From contig NZ_JABMCI010000054.1 in the NCBI RefSeq assembly GCF_013359775.1, positions 60,757 to 124,756 of the forward strand: a stretch of 64,000 bases of DNA, given 5' to 3'. Below, piece by piece: positions 43,781 to 51,382 of this stretch; the first letter of the stretch is position 1, and every line of letters starts with the position of its first letter. The position numbers and the translations under genes were made by a program. The notes beneath the pieces were generated by a model, which saw nothing but the letters and a program-made list of their open reading frames with translations, ran no database searches and was not told the origin of the DNA. The stretch is from Cellulomonas humilata (GTDB lineage Bacteria; Actinomycetota; Actinomycetes; Actinomycetales; Cellulomonadaceae).

Positions 43781-45253
43781 TCAGGCGCGCAGCGCGCCCG
43801 TGCTCGCGCGGATCGGCGAGGGGAGCTCGGTGAGACCGGAGAGGTAGGCGTCCACGGCCGCCGCGGCGGACCGGCCCTCGGCGATCGCCCACACGATGAG
43901 CGACTGGCCGCGACCGGCGTCACCCGCGACGAAGACCCCGGGGACGTTCGTGGCGAACTCGTCGTCCCGCGCGACCGTCCCGCGCTCCGTCAGGTCGACG
44001 CCGAGCTGGTCGAGCAGCGATCCCCGCTCCGGACCGGTGAAGCCCATGGCCAGGAGCACGAGCTGCGCGGGGATCTCGTGCACCGATCCCTCGACCGGCT
44101 GGAACCGCCCGTCGGTCAGTTCGACCTCGACCAGACGCAGTGCGCGCACCTGCCCGTCCTCGTCGGCGAGGACCTCCTGCGTGCTGACCGCGTAGACGCG
44201 CTCGCCGCCCTCCTCGTGCGCGCTGGCGACGCGGTAGAGCATCGGGTACGTCGGCCACGGCTGCGTGGCGGGACGCTCCTGCGGCGGGCGCGGCATGATC
44301 TCGAGCTGCGTGACCGACCTGGCGCCCTGACGGATCGCCGTGCCGACGCAGTCCGCACCGGTGTCGCCGCCGCCGATCACCACGACGTCCTTGCCCGTCG
44401 CGACGGGCTGCCCCGGCAGGACCTCACCCAGCGCGGCCCGGTTGGCAGGCACCAGGTACTGCATCGCCTGGAGCACTCCGCCCGCGTCCCGGCCGGGCAC
44501 GGGCAGGTCCCGCGGAACCGTCGAGCCGACTGCCAGGACGACCGCGTCGTAGCGATCGCGCAGCTGCTGGCCGGTGACCTCGGTGCCCACCGCCACTCCG
44601 TTGTGGAACCGGGTGCCCTCGGTCGCCATGAGCGCGAGGCGGCGATCGATGTGCCGCTTCTCCATCTTGAACTCGGGGATCCCGTACCGGAGCAGGCCGC
44701 CGGGCCGGTCGTCGCGCTCGTACACGGCGACCGTGTGCCCCGACCGGGTGAGCTGCTGCGCCGCGGCGAGCCCGGCCGGTCCCGAACCGACGATCGCGAC
44801 CGTCTTGCCGGTCATCCACTGCGGGAGCTGCGGCTGGACGAGGCCGCGGTCGAACGCCTCGTCGACGATCGTGACCTCGACGTTCTTGATGGTGATCGGC
44901 GGCGCGTTGATGCCCAGCACGCACGACGTCTCGCACGGGGCGGGGCAGAGCCTCCCGGTGAACTCCGGGAAGTTGTTCGTCATGTGCAGGCGGTCGCTGG
45001 CATCGGCCCACTGCCCTCGCCAGACGAGGTCGTTCCAGTCGGGCACGACGTTGCCGAGCGGGCAGCCGTTGTGGCAGAACGGGATGCCGCAGTCCATGCA
45101 GCGACCCGCCTGGCGCGTGACCATCGCGAGGTCGTCCGGGTTGCCGGCGCGGTGGGCGTGCACCTCGCGCCAGTCCATGATGCGGACGTCGACGGGCCGG
45201 TCCGTCGGCAGCTCGCGCTGCCGGGTCTTCAGGAATCCCCGGGGGTCCGCCAC
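43781..45253 (-). CDS. gltD: Glutamate synthase small subunit
   Basis: A 490-aa flavin and iron-sulfur protein that passes electrons from NADPH to the large subunit for glutamate synthesis from glutamine and 2-oxoglutarate. The Cys clusters C52-x2-C55-x4-C60-x3-C64 and C103-x3-C107-x3-C111 bind [4Fe-4S]. AIVGSGPAGLAAAQQL (about 154) binds FAD and VVIGGGDTGADCVG (about 287) binds NADPH. The GTG start has a strong GAGGAGG site. The large subunit gltB, normally directly upstream, is not there; a kinase gene diverges instead. Either gltB is elsewhere or this is a GltD-like protein serving another partner. Confidence 0.93.
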   Translation of the reverse strand: MADPRGFLKTRQRELPTDRPVDVRIMDWREVHAHRAGNPDDLAMVTRQAGRCMDCGIPFCHNGCPLGNVVPDWNDLVWRGQWADASDRLHMTNNFPEFTGRLCPAPCETSCVLGINAPPITIKNVEVTIVDEAFDRGLVQPQLPQWMTGKTVAIVGSGPAGLAAAQQLTRSGHTVAVYERDDRPGGLLRYGIPEFKMEKRHIDRRLALMATEGTRFHNGVAVGTEVTGQQLRDRYDAVVLAVGSTVPRDLPVPGRDAGGVLQAMQYLVPANRAALGEVLPGQPVATGKDVVVIGGGDTGADCVGTAIRQGARSVTQLEIMPRPPQERPATQPWPTYPMLYRVASAHEEGGERVYAVSTQEVLADEDGQVRALRLVEVELTDGRFQPVEGSVHEIPAQLVLLAMGFTGPERGSLLDQLGVDLTERGTVARDDEFATNVPGVFVAGDAGRGQSLIVWAIAEGRSAAAAVDAYLSGLTELPSPIRASTGALRA

Positions 45254-45415
45254 GTCGCCGCCTCCTCGTGCCGGGATCCTCGGCCTCGGGCGTGCGCCCG
45301 CGACGATCCTGACCTGGACGCACCCTATGGGTCACGAAGGCGTGCCCGCGGAGCCGAAGGTCCCGGTGGACGCTCGGCGGCGTGGCGCGGCAGTTGGTCG
45401 CCGACCTTCGGGCAT

Positions 45416-45429
45416 GGGACCTTGGTCCC
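45416..45429. promoter_or_regulatory. DosR/DevR-box-like palindrome GGGACCTTGGTCCC
   Basis: A perfect palindrome of form GGGAC-N4-GTCCC, the core of the mycobacterial DosR box. It lies 44 bases upstream of the GTG start of a DosS-like sensor kinase, in the 220-base divergent region shared with gltD. This region also contains a CGGGCG-TG-CGCCCG hairpin (45287-45300). Confidence 0.6.
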
Positions 45430-45473
45430 TCGCGCACCCGGAACCGGTGCGCACCGACTCCGGGAGGCCGAGC

Positions 45474-47147
45474 GTGAGCGTCGACGAGTCGATCGGCCAT
45501 GCACCCTCCGACAGTGAGGTCGCACTCCTCGACGCCATCCTGGGCCTCGCGGCCGACCTGGACATCCAGAGCCTGCTCACGAGGTTCGTCGTGGCGAGCA
45601 CGGAGCTGACTGGCGCCCGGTACGGCGCCATCAACATCGTCGACGAGAGCGGGACGTCGACCACCTTCGTGCAGAGCGGCGTCGACGACGCCACGGCCGC
45701 GTTCCTGGGTCATCCGCCGCACGCGTGGGGCGTGCTGGGCAGCATCCCGGACGACGGCGTCCTCCGTCTGGAGGACCTGTCGGCCCACCCGGCGTTCCGG
45801 GGTCTGCCGCCCGGTCACCCGCCGATGGGCTCGTTCCTGGGTGCGGCCGTCCGCGTCGGCGGTGCGAGGTTCGGGACGCTGTACCTCTCGGAGAAGGCCG
45901 GCGGGTTCCACGACCGGGACGAGTCTGTCGCTCTGGCGCTGGCCGCAGCCGCCGCGGTCGCGGTGCAGAACGCGCAGCTCTACGCCCTCGAGCGTCGCCG
46001 ACAGCAGTGGCTGACCGCCGCGCAGGTGATCACCACCATGCTGCTCGAGGACGCCGGCGACGAGGACGTGCTCGTCCGCATCGCCTCGTCGGCGCGGGAG
46101 ATCGACCAGGCGGACACCGCCGCGCTCGTGCTCCCCGGCCGTCGTGGCGAGCTGGTGCTGGAGATCGTGTCCGGCGCGGGCGAGGAGGAGCTCCTCGGTC
46201 TCGACCTGACGGAGGACGAGCGCGTCCGCGCGGCGTTCGACGACGGCACCGGTCAGTTCGTCAGCAGGATGGAGGGCGCACACCCGGCCCTCGCGCGGTA
46301 CGGGCCCGCCCTGTTCGCGCCGCTGCGCGCTGCCGGCCAGGGGGTCGGCGTCATGCTGCTGCTGCGGCGCGCGGGCGCGGACCCCTTCACCGACAGCGAC
46401 CTCGCGCTCTCCCGGACCTTCGCGTCCCAGGCCGCGCTGGCGTTCGTCCTCGCCGAGGGCCGACGGGCCCAGGGCCGGGCCGTGCTGGATGACGAGCGCA
46501 CCCGCATCGCCCGCGACCTGCACGACCTCGCCATCCAGCAGCTCTTCGCCGCGGGGATGCAGCTGGAGAGCGCTCGTACGAGCACCGACGAGCCCGTCCC
46601 GCCCGCGCTCGCCCGCACGCTGGCCTCCGCACTGAGCCTCGTCGACGCCGGGATCCAGCAGATCCGCGTGGTCGTGCGGACCCTGGACGACGGTGGGGTG
46701 GGAACCCCGCTCGTGGAGCGTGTCGCGGCGGAGGTGGAGCTCGCCCGGACCTCCCTGGGCTTCGCCCCCTCGCTGCTGATCAGCGTCGACGGGGCCCCTC
46801 TGGCCGACGGCGCCCCAGGGGCGCCCGCGGCGTCCCTCCTCGACGACCTCGTGGCGCCCGGGCGGGCGAACAACGTCGTGGCGGTGGTCCGAGAGGCGCT
46901 GTCGAACACCGCGCGGCACGCCCACTCCAACTCGGTCGCGGTCCGGCTCATGCTCACGTCGCCGCCCCAGGGCTCCATCGTCGTGGAGGTCGAGGACGAC
47001 GGCGTCGGCGTCCCGGCCGCGCCCACCCGCGCCTCCGGGACGAAGAACCTCGCCATCCGCGCGCGCCAGTCCGGCGGCACCTTCACGCTGCAGAGGCCGC
47101 CGTCGGGCCGTGGGGCGCTGCTGCGGTGGACGGCACCGCTGGACTGA
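45474..47147 (+). CDS. DosS/DevS-like double-GAF sensor histidine kinase
   Basis: A 557-aa cytoplasmic kinase. GAF-A lies at about 30-170, GAF-B at about 190-330, a HisKA_3 dimerisation helix with phospho-acceptor His350 in IARDLHDLAIQQLFAAG, and a C-terminal HATPase with VREALSNTARHAHS and VEDDGVGV. This is the exact architecture of the mycobacterial DosS/DosT sensors of oxygen and redox. In GAF-A, SAHPAFRGLPPGHPPMGSFLG aligns with the DosS segment carrying the haem-binding His149; the equivalent here is His115. The GTG follows a GGGAGG site. No response regulator gene is next to it, so the partner must lie elsewhere. Confidence 0.88.
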   Translation: MSVDESIGHAPSDSEVALLDAILGLAADLDIQSLLTRFVVASTELTGARYGAINIVDESGTSTTFVQSGVDDATAAFLGHPPHAWGVLGSIPDDGVLRLEDLSAHPAFRGLPPGHPPMGSFLGAAVRVGGARFGTLYLSEKAGGFHDRDESVALALAAAAAVAVQNAQLYALERRRQQWLTAAQVITTMLLEDAGDEDVLVRIASSAREIDQADTAALVLPGRRGELVLEIVSGAGEEELLGLDLTEDERVRAAFDDGTGQFVSRMEGAHPALARYGPALFAPLRAAGQGVGVMLLLRRAGADPFTDSDLALSRTFASQAALAFVLAEGRRAQGRAVLDDERTRIARDLHDLAIQQLFAAGMQLESARTSTDEPVPPALARTLASALSLVDAGIQQIRVVVRTLDDGGVGTPLVERVAAEVELARTSLGFAPSLLISVDGAPLADGAPGAPAASLLDDLVAPGRANNVVAVVREALSNTARHAHSNSVAVRLMLTSPPQGSIVVEVEDDGVGVPAAPTRASGTKNLAIRARQSGGTFTLQRPPSGRGALLRWTAPLD

Positions 47148-47166
47148 GCGGCGCCGCAGACCGCTG

Positions 47167-47185
47167 CCCGCGTGAGCGACGCGGG
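47167..47185 (+). terminator. Hairpin after the DosS-like kinase gene
   Basis: Stem CCCGCGT and ACGCGGG around a GAGCG loop, 20 bases after the stop and followed by TT. A self-complementary GCGGCGCCGC at 47148-47157 precedes it. Probable terminator. Confidence 0.5.
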
Positions 47186-47298
47186 TTCCGTCAGGTGGGC
47201 GACGCACTCGTCCACCACCTCGGAGGGACGCAGCGGCGCGCTGAGGGGGGTACCGACAGGCCCTCCCGAACCTCCGCGAAGCCGGGTTCGATGGGTGC

Positions 47299-48312
47299 AT
47301 GCGAGGAGCAGTCATCTACGGACCGAACGACGTGCGCTTCGAGGAGCGCCCCGACCCGACCATCGTCGAGCCCACCGACGCGGTGATCCGCACGGTCGCC
47401 GCGTGCGTGTGCGGTTCGGACCTGTGGCGGTACCGCGGCCTGGCCGACGTGCCCAGGCCGGTCCCGATCGGGCACGAGTACGTCGGGATCGTCGAGCAGG
47501 TCGGCGACGCGGTCCCCACCGTGACGCCCGGGGACTTCGTCGTCGGCGGGTTCCTGCACAGCGACAACACCTGCCCGGTGTGCCGCAAGGGCATGCACTC
47601 CGCCTGCCAGCACGGCGGCGGGTTCGACGGCTGCCAGGCCGAGCTGATCCGCATCCCGAACGCCGACGGCACGCTCATCGCCACCCCGGGGCAGCCGGCC
47701 GCCGACCTGATCCCCAGCCTGCTGGCCCTGTCCGACGTGATGGCCACCGGGTGGCACGCCGCGGTCTCGGCCGGGGTGGGCCCCAGCACGAGCGTGGTCG
47801 TCATCGGTGACGGGGCGGTCGGCCTGAGCGGCGTGCTGGCCGCGGCGCAGCTGGGCGCGACGACGATCATCGCGATGAGCCGGCACGCAGACCGGCAGGC
47901 GGTCGCCACCGAGTTCGGCGCCACCCACATCGTCGCCGAGCGCGGCGAGTCCGGCCTGGCCCAGGTCCGCGAGCTGACCGAGGGCATCGGCGCGGACGCC
48001 GTGCTCGAGTGCGTCGGCACGGAGGAGGCGCGGCTGCAGGCCGTCGACCTCGCGCGTCCCGGCGGCATGATCGGCCTGGTCGGCGTCCCGCACGGGGACC
48101 TGCCCACCGACAGGCTGTTCTGGTCGAACACGGGCATCCGCGGCGGCCCGGCGCCCGTGCGCGCGTACCTGCCCCACCTGATCGACCTGGTGTGGACCCG
48201 CCAGATCGACCCCGGCAAGGTCTTCGACCTGACCCTCCCGCTGTCCGAGGTGGCGGAGGCCTACCGCGCGATGGACGAGCGGCGGGCGATCAAGGTCCTG
48301 CTGCAGCCCTGA
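47299..48312 (+). CDS. Zinc-dependent alcohol dehydrogenase family protein
   Basis: A 337-aa medium-chain dehydrogenase. Cys38, His59 and Glu60 (CGSDLWRY and GHEYVG) form the catalytic zinc site. The structural-zinc lobe CPVCRKGMHSAC shows three cysteines (92, 95, 103) instead of the usual four. VIGDGAVGLSGVLAA (about 173-187) is the NAD(P) fold. The substrate is unknown. It heads a rightward set with a cupin and a DUF2255 gene. TTCGAT lies 6 bases before the ATG, possibly a weak leaderless -10. Confidence 0.92.
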   Translation: MRGAVIYGPNDVRFEERPDPTIVEPTDAVIRTVAACVCGSDLWRYRGLADVPRPVPIGHEYVGIVEQVGDAVPTVTPGDFVVGGFLHSDNTCPVCRKGMHSACQHGGGFDGCQAELIRIPNADGTLIATPGQPAADLIPSLLALSDVMATGWHAAVSAGVGPSTSVVVIGDGAVGLSGVLAAAQLGATTIIAMSRHADRQAVATEFGATHIVAERGESGLAQVRELTEGIGADAVLECVGTEEARLQAVDLARPGGMIGLVGVPHGDLPTDRLFWSNTGIRGGPAPVRAYLPHLIDLVWTRQIDPGKVFDLTLPLSEVAEAYRAMDERRAIKVLLQP

Positions 48313-48342
48313 GCCACGCACCGAGAGGAGAAGGAGGCCGAC

Positions 48343-48750
48343 ATGGAGATCACTCCCCCGCCGCCGACGCAGAAGGGCCCCGAGCAGTGGTTCACCGGTG
48401 ACGTGTGGATCGACGTCCTCGGTGCACCGCCCGAGCCCGCCCGGCTCCGCGTGTACGCGGTGCGCTTCGCACCCGGTGCGCACACGTTCTGGCACCGCCA
48501 CTCCAGCGGCCAGACCCTGCACGTCACCGAGGGCACCGCGCGCGTCGGCACCCGCGACGGGCGCGTCATCGAGCTCCAGCCGGGCCAGACGGTCTGGACG
48601 CCACCGGGCGAGTGGCACTGGCACGGCGCAGCACCCGACCGGTTCATGACCCACCTGGCCATGTGGGAGGTCGGCGGCGGGGGCACCGGCCCCGACACCG
48701 AGTGGGCCGACGAGGTCACCGACGAGCTGTACGAGGGGGCGGGAGCATGA
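48343..48750 (+). CDS. Cupin-domain protein
   Basis: A 135-aa single-cupin protein. The first motif carries FWHRHSSGQTLHVTEGTARV with His51, His53 and Gln57, and the second PPGEWHWHGAAPDR with His94. These would bind a divalent metal. A GAGAGGAGAAGGAGG purine run precedes the ATG, a strong ribosome site. The function is unknown; the group resembles quercetinase-like or carboxymuconolactone-linked cupins. Its stop overlaps the next start in ATGA. Confidence 0.9.
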   Translation: MEITPPPPTQKGPEQWFTGDVWIDVLGAPPEPARLRVYAVRFAPGAHTFWHRHSSGQTLHVTEGTARVGTRDGRVIELQPGQTVWTPPGEWHWHGAAPDRFMTHLAMWEVGGGGTGPDTEWADEVTDELYEGAGA

Positions 48751-49124
48751 GCGGCTGGACACCGGACGAGCTGCGCACGATCGGAGGGGTCGACGAGCTG
48801 GGGGTGGCATCCCGGCGCGCGGACGCCAGCCTGCGACCGTTCGTGACGATCTGGTTCACCGTCCTCGGCGACGAGGTCTACGTCCGGTCCGCCCACGGAC
48901 CGCAGAACGGCTGGTTCCGTCGCGCCACGGAGTCCGGCACGGGCCGGGTGCGCGTCGGCGCCATCGAGAAGGACGTCGCCTTCGAGAACGGCGACGACGC
49001 GCCCCACGACGCCCTCGACGCGGCGCTGCACGCCAAGTACGACCGCTACGGGCCAGCACCCGTGCGGGCCATCACGGGCCCGAGCGCCGCGGGGGTCACC
49101 CTGCGCGTCGTCCCGACGCCCTGA
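48747..49124 (+). CDS. DUF2255 family protein
   Basis: A 125-aa protein reading WTPDELRTIGGVDELGVASRRADASLRPFVTIWFTVLGDEVYVRS, with a beta-barrel-like pattern similar to flavin-nucleotide split barrels. The family has no assigned function. It overlaps the cupin gene by 4 bases and is probably cotranslated with it. It faces the eCIS-side zinc-ribbon gene with 10 bases between stops. Confidence 0.85.
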   Translation: MSGWTPDELRTIGGVDELGVASRRADASLRPFVTIWFTVLGDEVYVRSAHGPQNGWFRRATESGTGRVRVGAIEKDVAFENGDDAPHDALDAALHAKYDRYGPAPVRAITGPSAAGVTLRVVPTP

Positions 49125-49134
49125 CCGACGCCCG

Positions 49135-51051
49135 TCACCTGGGGCTGCGGGCGAGGACGCCGCCGATGAACCCGAAGACGGCGCCGAGCAGCACCAGCGG
49201 GAGCCCACGGGTGTCCGCGCCGACCACGGCCGCCGCGACCGCGACGATCACCATGAGCAGAGCCGCGAAGCGGATCCCGCGGCCCGACGAACCGTTCAGC
49301 CCGAGGAGCATCAGCAGAGCCAGCAGGAAGACGAGGACGGTCGAACCGGCGGTGGCCGTGCCGGCGTACGCCGACGCGTCGCCCCCGAACGCGTTCGTCG
49401 CGTCCCGCACGATGCTGTCCGGATCGATCATCTCCCCCAGCCATGGGATCAGCGCCCCCACCATCGCGAGCAGCGCGCCGAGCACCACGAGCCAGCGCTT
49501 GGCCGCGGGGCGGTGGTCGGGGGTCGACTGGGCCAGCACGGCTTCCGCCTCGATCGCGGCCCGGCCGTCGCTCGCCGAGACGCGCAGCCGCCGCGACGAC
49601 GTCTTCCCCGCCGGCGGGGTCGGGCTGTCCACGACGAGCCGCGCCGTGCCGACCTGCCCCGGTGCGATCGCCATCACCGGGGGCGTGAACGTGAGCCGGG
49701 CGCGGCCGAACTCGTCGGCACCGGCCAGCTGGACCTGGAGCGTGTCCGCGCCGTGACGGTTGTCCACCTGGACCAGAAAGCTGCCCTGCCGGTGCTCGGT
49801 GGCCAGCGTCGCCGGCTCCACCCGGATCCGGGCCGTCGTGATCGGCGCGGCCCGGGCGGAGACCTCGAGGATCCCCGCCGTCTCCACCTCGGACGTGCCG
49901 TCGTTCGCGACGACGGCGAAGGGTCGGGACTCGGTGGTCCCGGGCGCCGGCGGGGTCGATCGCGCGCGGGCACGGACCGTCGCGACCGTGCCCGGCGCGA
50001 CCACGACCCTGGTCTCGGCGAACGAGAACGCGACGGCCCCCTGCGCATCCCGACCGGTCAGGGTGACCCGTGCGCCGCTGTGCCCCGCGCGGTTGTCCAC
50101 CAGGACGTCGAAGACGGGGGCCTCGCCGTCCGTGGCCCGCAGGTGGCTGGGCTCCAGGCGTAGCGTCACCGGGACGTGCACCGGCGCCGCGGACGTGCGC
50201 TGGGTGAGCGTCGCCGTCGCGCTCACCGGCTCGTCGTCGCCCGTGCCGGTGACCGTGAGCTGCCGCGTGACGTCCCGGCCGGGCTCGGGGGCGGGCGCCG
50301 CGAACCGCACGCCGACGTCGACGGTCTCGCCGGCGGGCACGTCCACCACGGGCGGCAGGAAGTGCGCTCGGACGACGTCCTCGGGATCGTGCAGGGCCAG
50401 CCGGTACCGACGCGGGAAGTTGGCTCCCCGGTTGTCGAACGACACCGTGAACCACCCGTCGGTGGTGTCCTGGAGATGCACCAGCGCGGGTCGCGACGAC
50501 ACGGTCGGGGGCGGACCCACCCGCGGGACCGCGACGCGGACCACCACCTGGGTGAGCTTCTCGGGGTCGACGGACGAACGGACGACGAGCGGGACCGACG
50601 TCTCCTGCGCGACGACCAGGACGCCGGGCCGGGTGGTGAACGTCACGCCGACCGCGCGCGACTCGCCCGGCATCAGGTGGGCGTCGTCGTGCGTCACGAC
50701 GAGCCACGACGGCGCCGCCTCGGGATGGATGACGATGCCGTCGACGATGTCCGACGCGTTCCGCAGGTCGACGGTCGTGGTGCCGGGGGCACCGGGCGCG
50801 ACGACCACGACCGTGTCGTCGACCGTCACGACCGGGACCTCGGCGCGCGGGTCCCGGCGGGTCGCCGTCGGGGTCTCCGCCTCGTCGGGCTCGGCCGACG
50901 CCTCGTCGGGCTCGCCCGTCGCCCCGTCGGCCGGGTCCGCCGTTGGTGCGGTCGTCGGGTCGGTCCAGTCGATGTACGTGTCGCAGACACGGCAGAAGGT
51001 CGCGGTCGCCGTGTTGGGCGCCCCGCAGGCCGGGCAGATCCGGTCCGCCAT
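49135..51051 (-). CDS. Zinc-ribbon, Ig-like repeat, four-TM membrane protein of the eCIS locus
   Basis: A 638-aa protein. The N-terminal zinc ribbon CPACG-x12-CRVC (residues 6-24) is followed by an acidic Thr/Glu/Asp-rich linker (about 30-75). Several Ig-like beta domains follow (about 80-510), each with a pattern such as VVDVPAGETVDVGVRF or EVAPGTVATVRARA. Four hydrophobic helices lie at about 517-540, 565-585, 591-612 and 617-634. It is the last gene of the three-gene minus-strand eCIS operon, 12 bases after the PAAR gene with a GGAGGA site. It may anchor or dock the injection machine at the membrane; that is inference from architecture and context. Confidence 0.85.
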   Translation of the reverse strand: MADRICPACGAPNTATATFCRVCDTYIDWTDPTTAPTADPADGATGEPDEASAEPDEAETPTATRRDPRAEVPVVTVDDTVVVVAPGAPGTTTVDLRNASDIVDGIVIHPEAAPSWLVVTHDDAHLMPGESRAVGVTFTTRPGVLVVAQETSVPLVVRSSVDPEKLTQVVVRVAVPRVGPPPTVSSRPALVHLQDTTDGWFTVSFDNRGANFPRRYRLALHDPEDVVRAHFLPPVVDVPAGETVDVGVRFAAPAPEPGRDVTRQLTVTGTGDDEPVSATATLTQRTSAAPVHVPVTLRLEPSHLRATDGEAPVFDVLVDNRAGHSGARVTLTGRDAQGAVAFSFAETRVVVAPGTVATVRARARSTPPAPGTTESRPFAVVANDGTSEVETAGILEVSARAAPITTARIRVEPATLATEHRQGSFLVQVDNRHGADTLQVQLAGADEFGRARLTFTPPVMAIAPGQVGTARLVVDSPTPPAGKTSSRRLRVSASDGRAAIEAEAVLAQSTPDHRPAAKRWLVVLGALLAMVGALIPWLGEMIDPDSIVRDATNAFGGDASAYAGTATAGSTVLVFLLALLMLLGLNGSSGRGIRFAALLMVIVAVAAAVVGADTRGLPLVLLGAVFGFIGGVLARSPR

Positions 51052-51063
51052 CAGGTCCTCCAG

Positions 51064-51381
51064 TCAGCCGCCGATGATCACCGTGGGAAAGCCCGGCCCG
51101 GGAACGACGGGCGTGCCGTGCATGCTCAGGTCCGCCACGCGCGCGGCCGGGAAGCCGCCGATCAGGACGGTCAGCGAACCCATCGCGATGCCGTTGGGCG
51201 CCGGGGACACGCACGGGATCGAGCCCGGCATCGCGTTCGCGACCGCCGCCGGCTGACCACCGATGAGGACCGTCATCACCCCTGCGGCCGGGGTGATCGG
51301 GCCGCCGACGTGCGGCTTGGGACCGTCCATGAGCGGACACATCGCCATGTCACCGACGCGCAGTGCCGGGCCGGTGGGCAT
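51064..51381 (-). CDS. PAAR-domain spike-tip protein
   Basis: A 105-aa protein with two Ala/Gly/Val-rich PAAR-like turns: MTVLIGGQPAAVANAMPGSIP and LTVLIGGFPAARVADLSMHG, ending PGFPTVIIGG. PAAR proteins sharpen the VgrG-type spike of contractile injection systems and can carry effectors. The repeated TVLIGG-PAA motif, His43 (PHVGG) and the Cys residues at about 14 and 76 fit the metal-coordinating tip. The ATG at 51381 is 1 base after the stop of the coiled-coil membrane gene (TGACATG). The PAAR gene here lies outside the main structural operon. Confidence 0.9.
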   Translation of the reverse strand: MPTGPALRVGDMAMCPLMDGPKPHVGGPITPAAGVMTVLIGGQPAAVANAMPGSIPCVSPAPNGIAMGSLTVLIGGFPAARVADLSMHGTPVVPGPGFPTVIIGG

Positions 51382-51382
51382 G

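Noticed and set aside
40964..45517. 1517-residue plus-strand frame across the phosphatase and gltD genes
   Set aside because: It covers two unrelated minus-strand genes with recognisable catalytic motifs, so it is a shadow.
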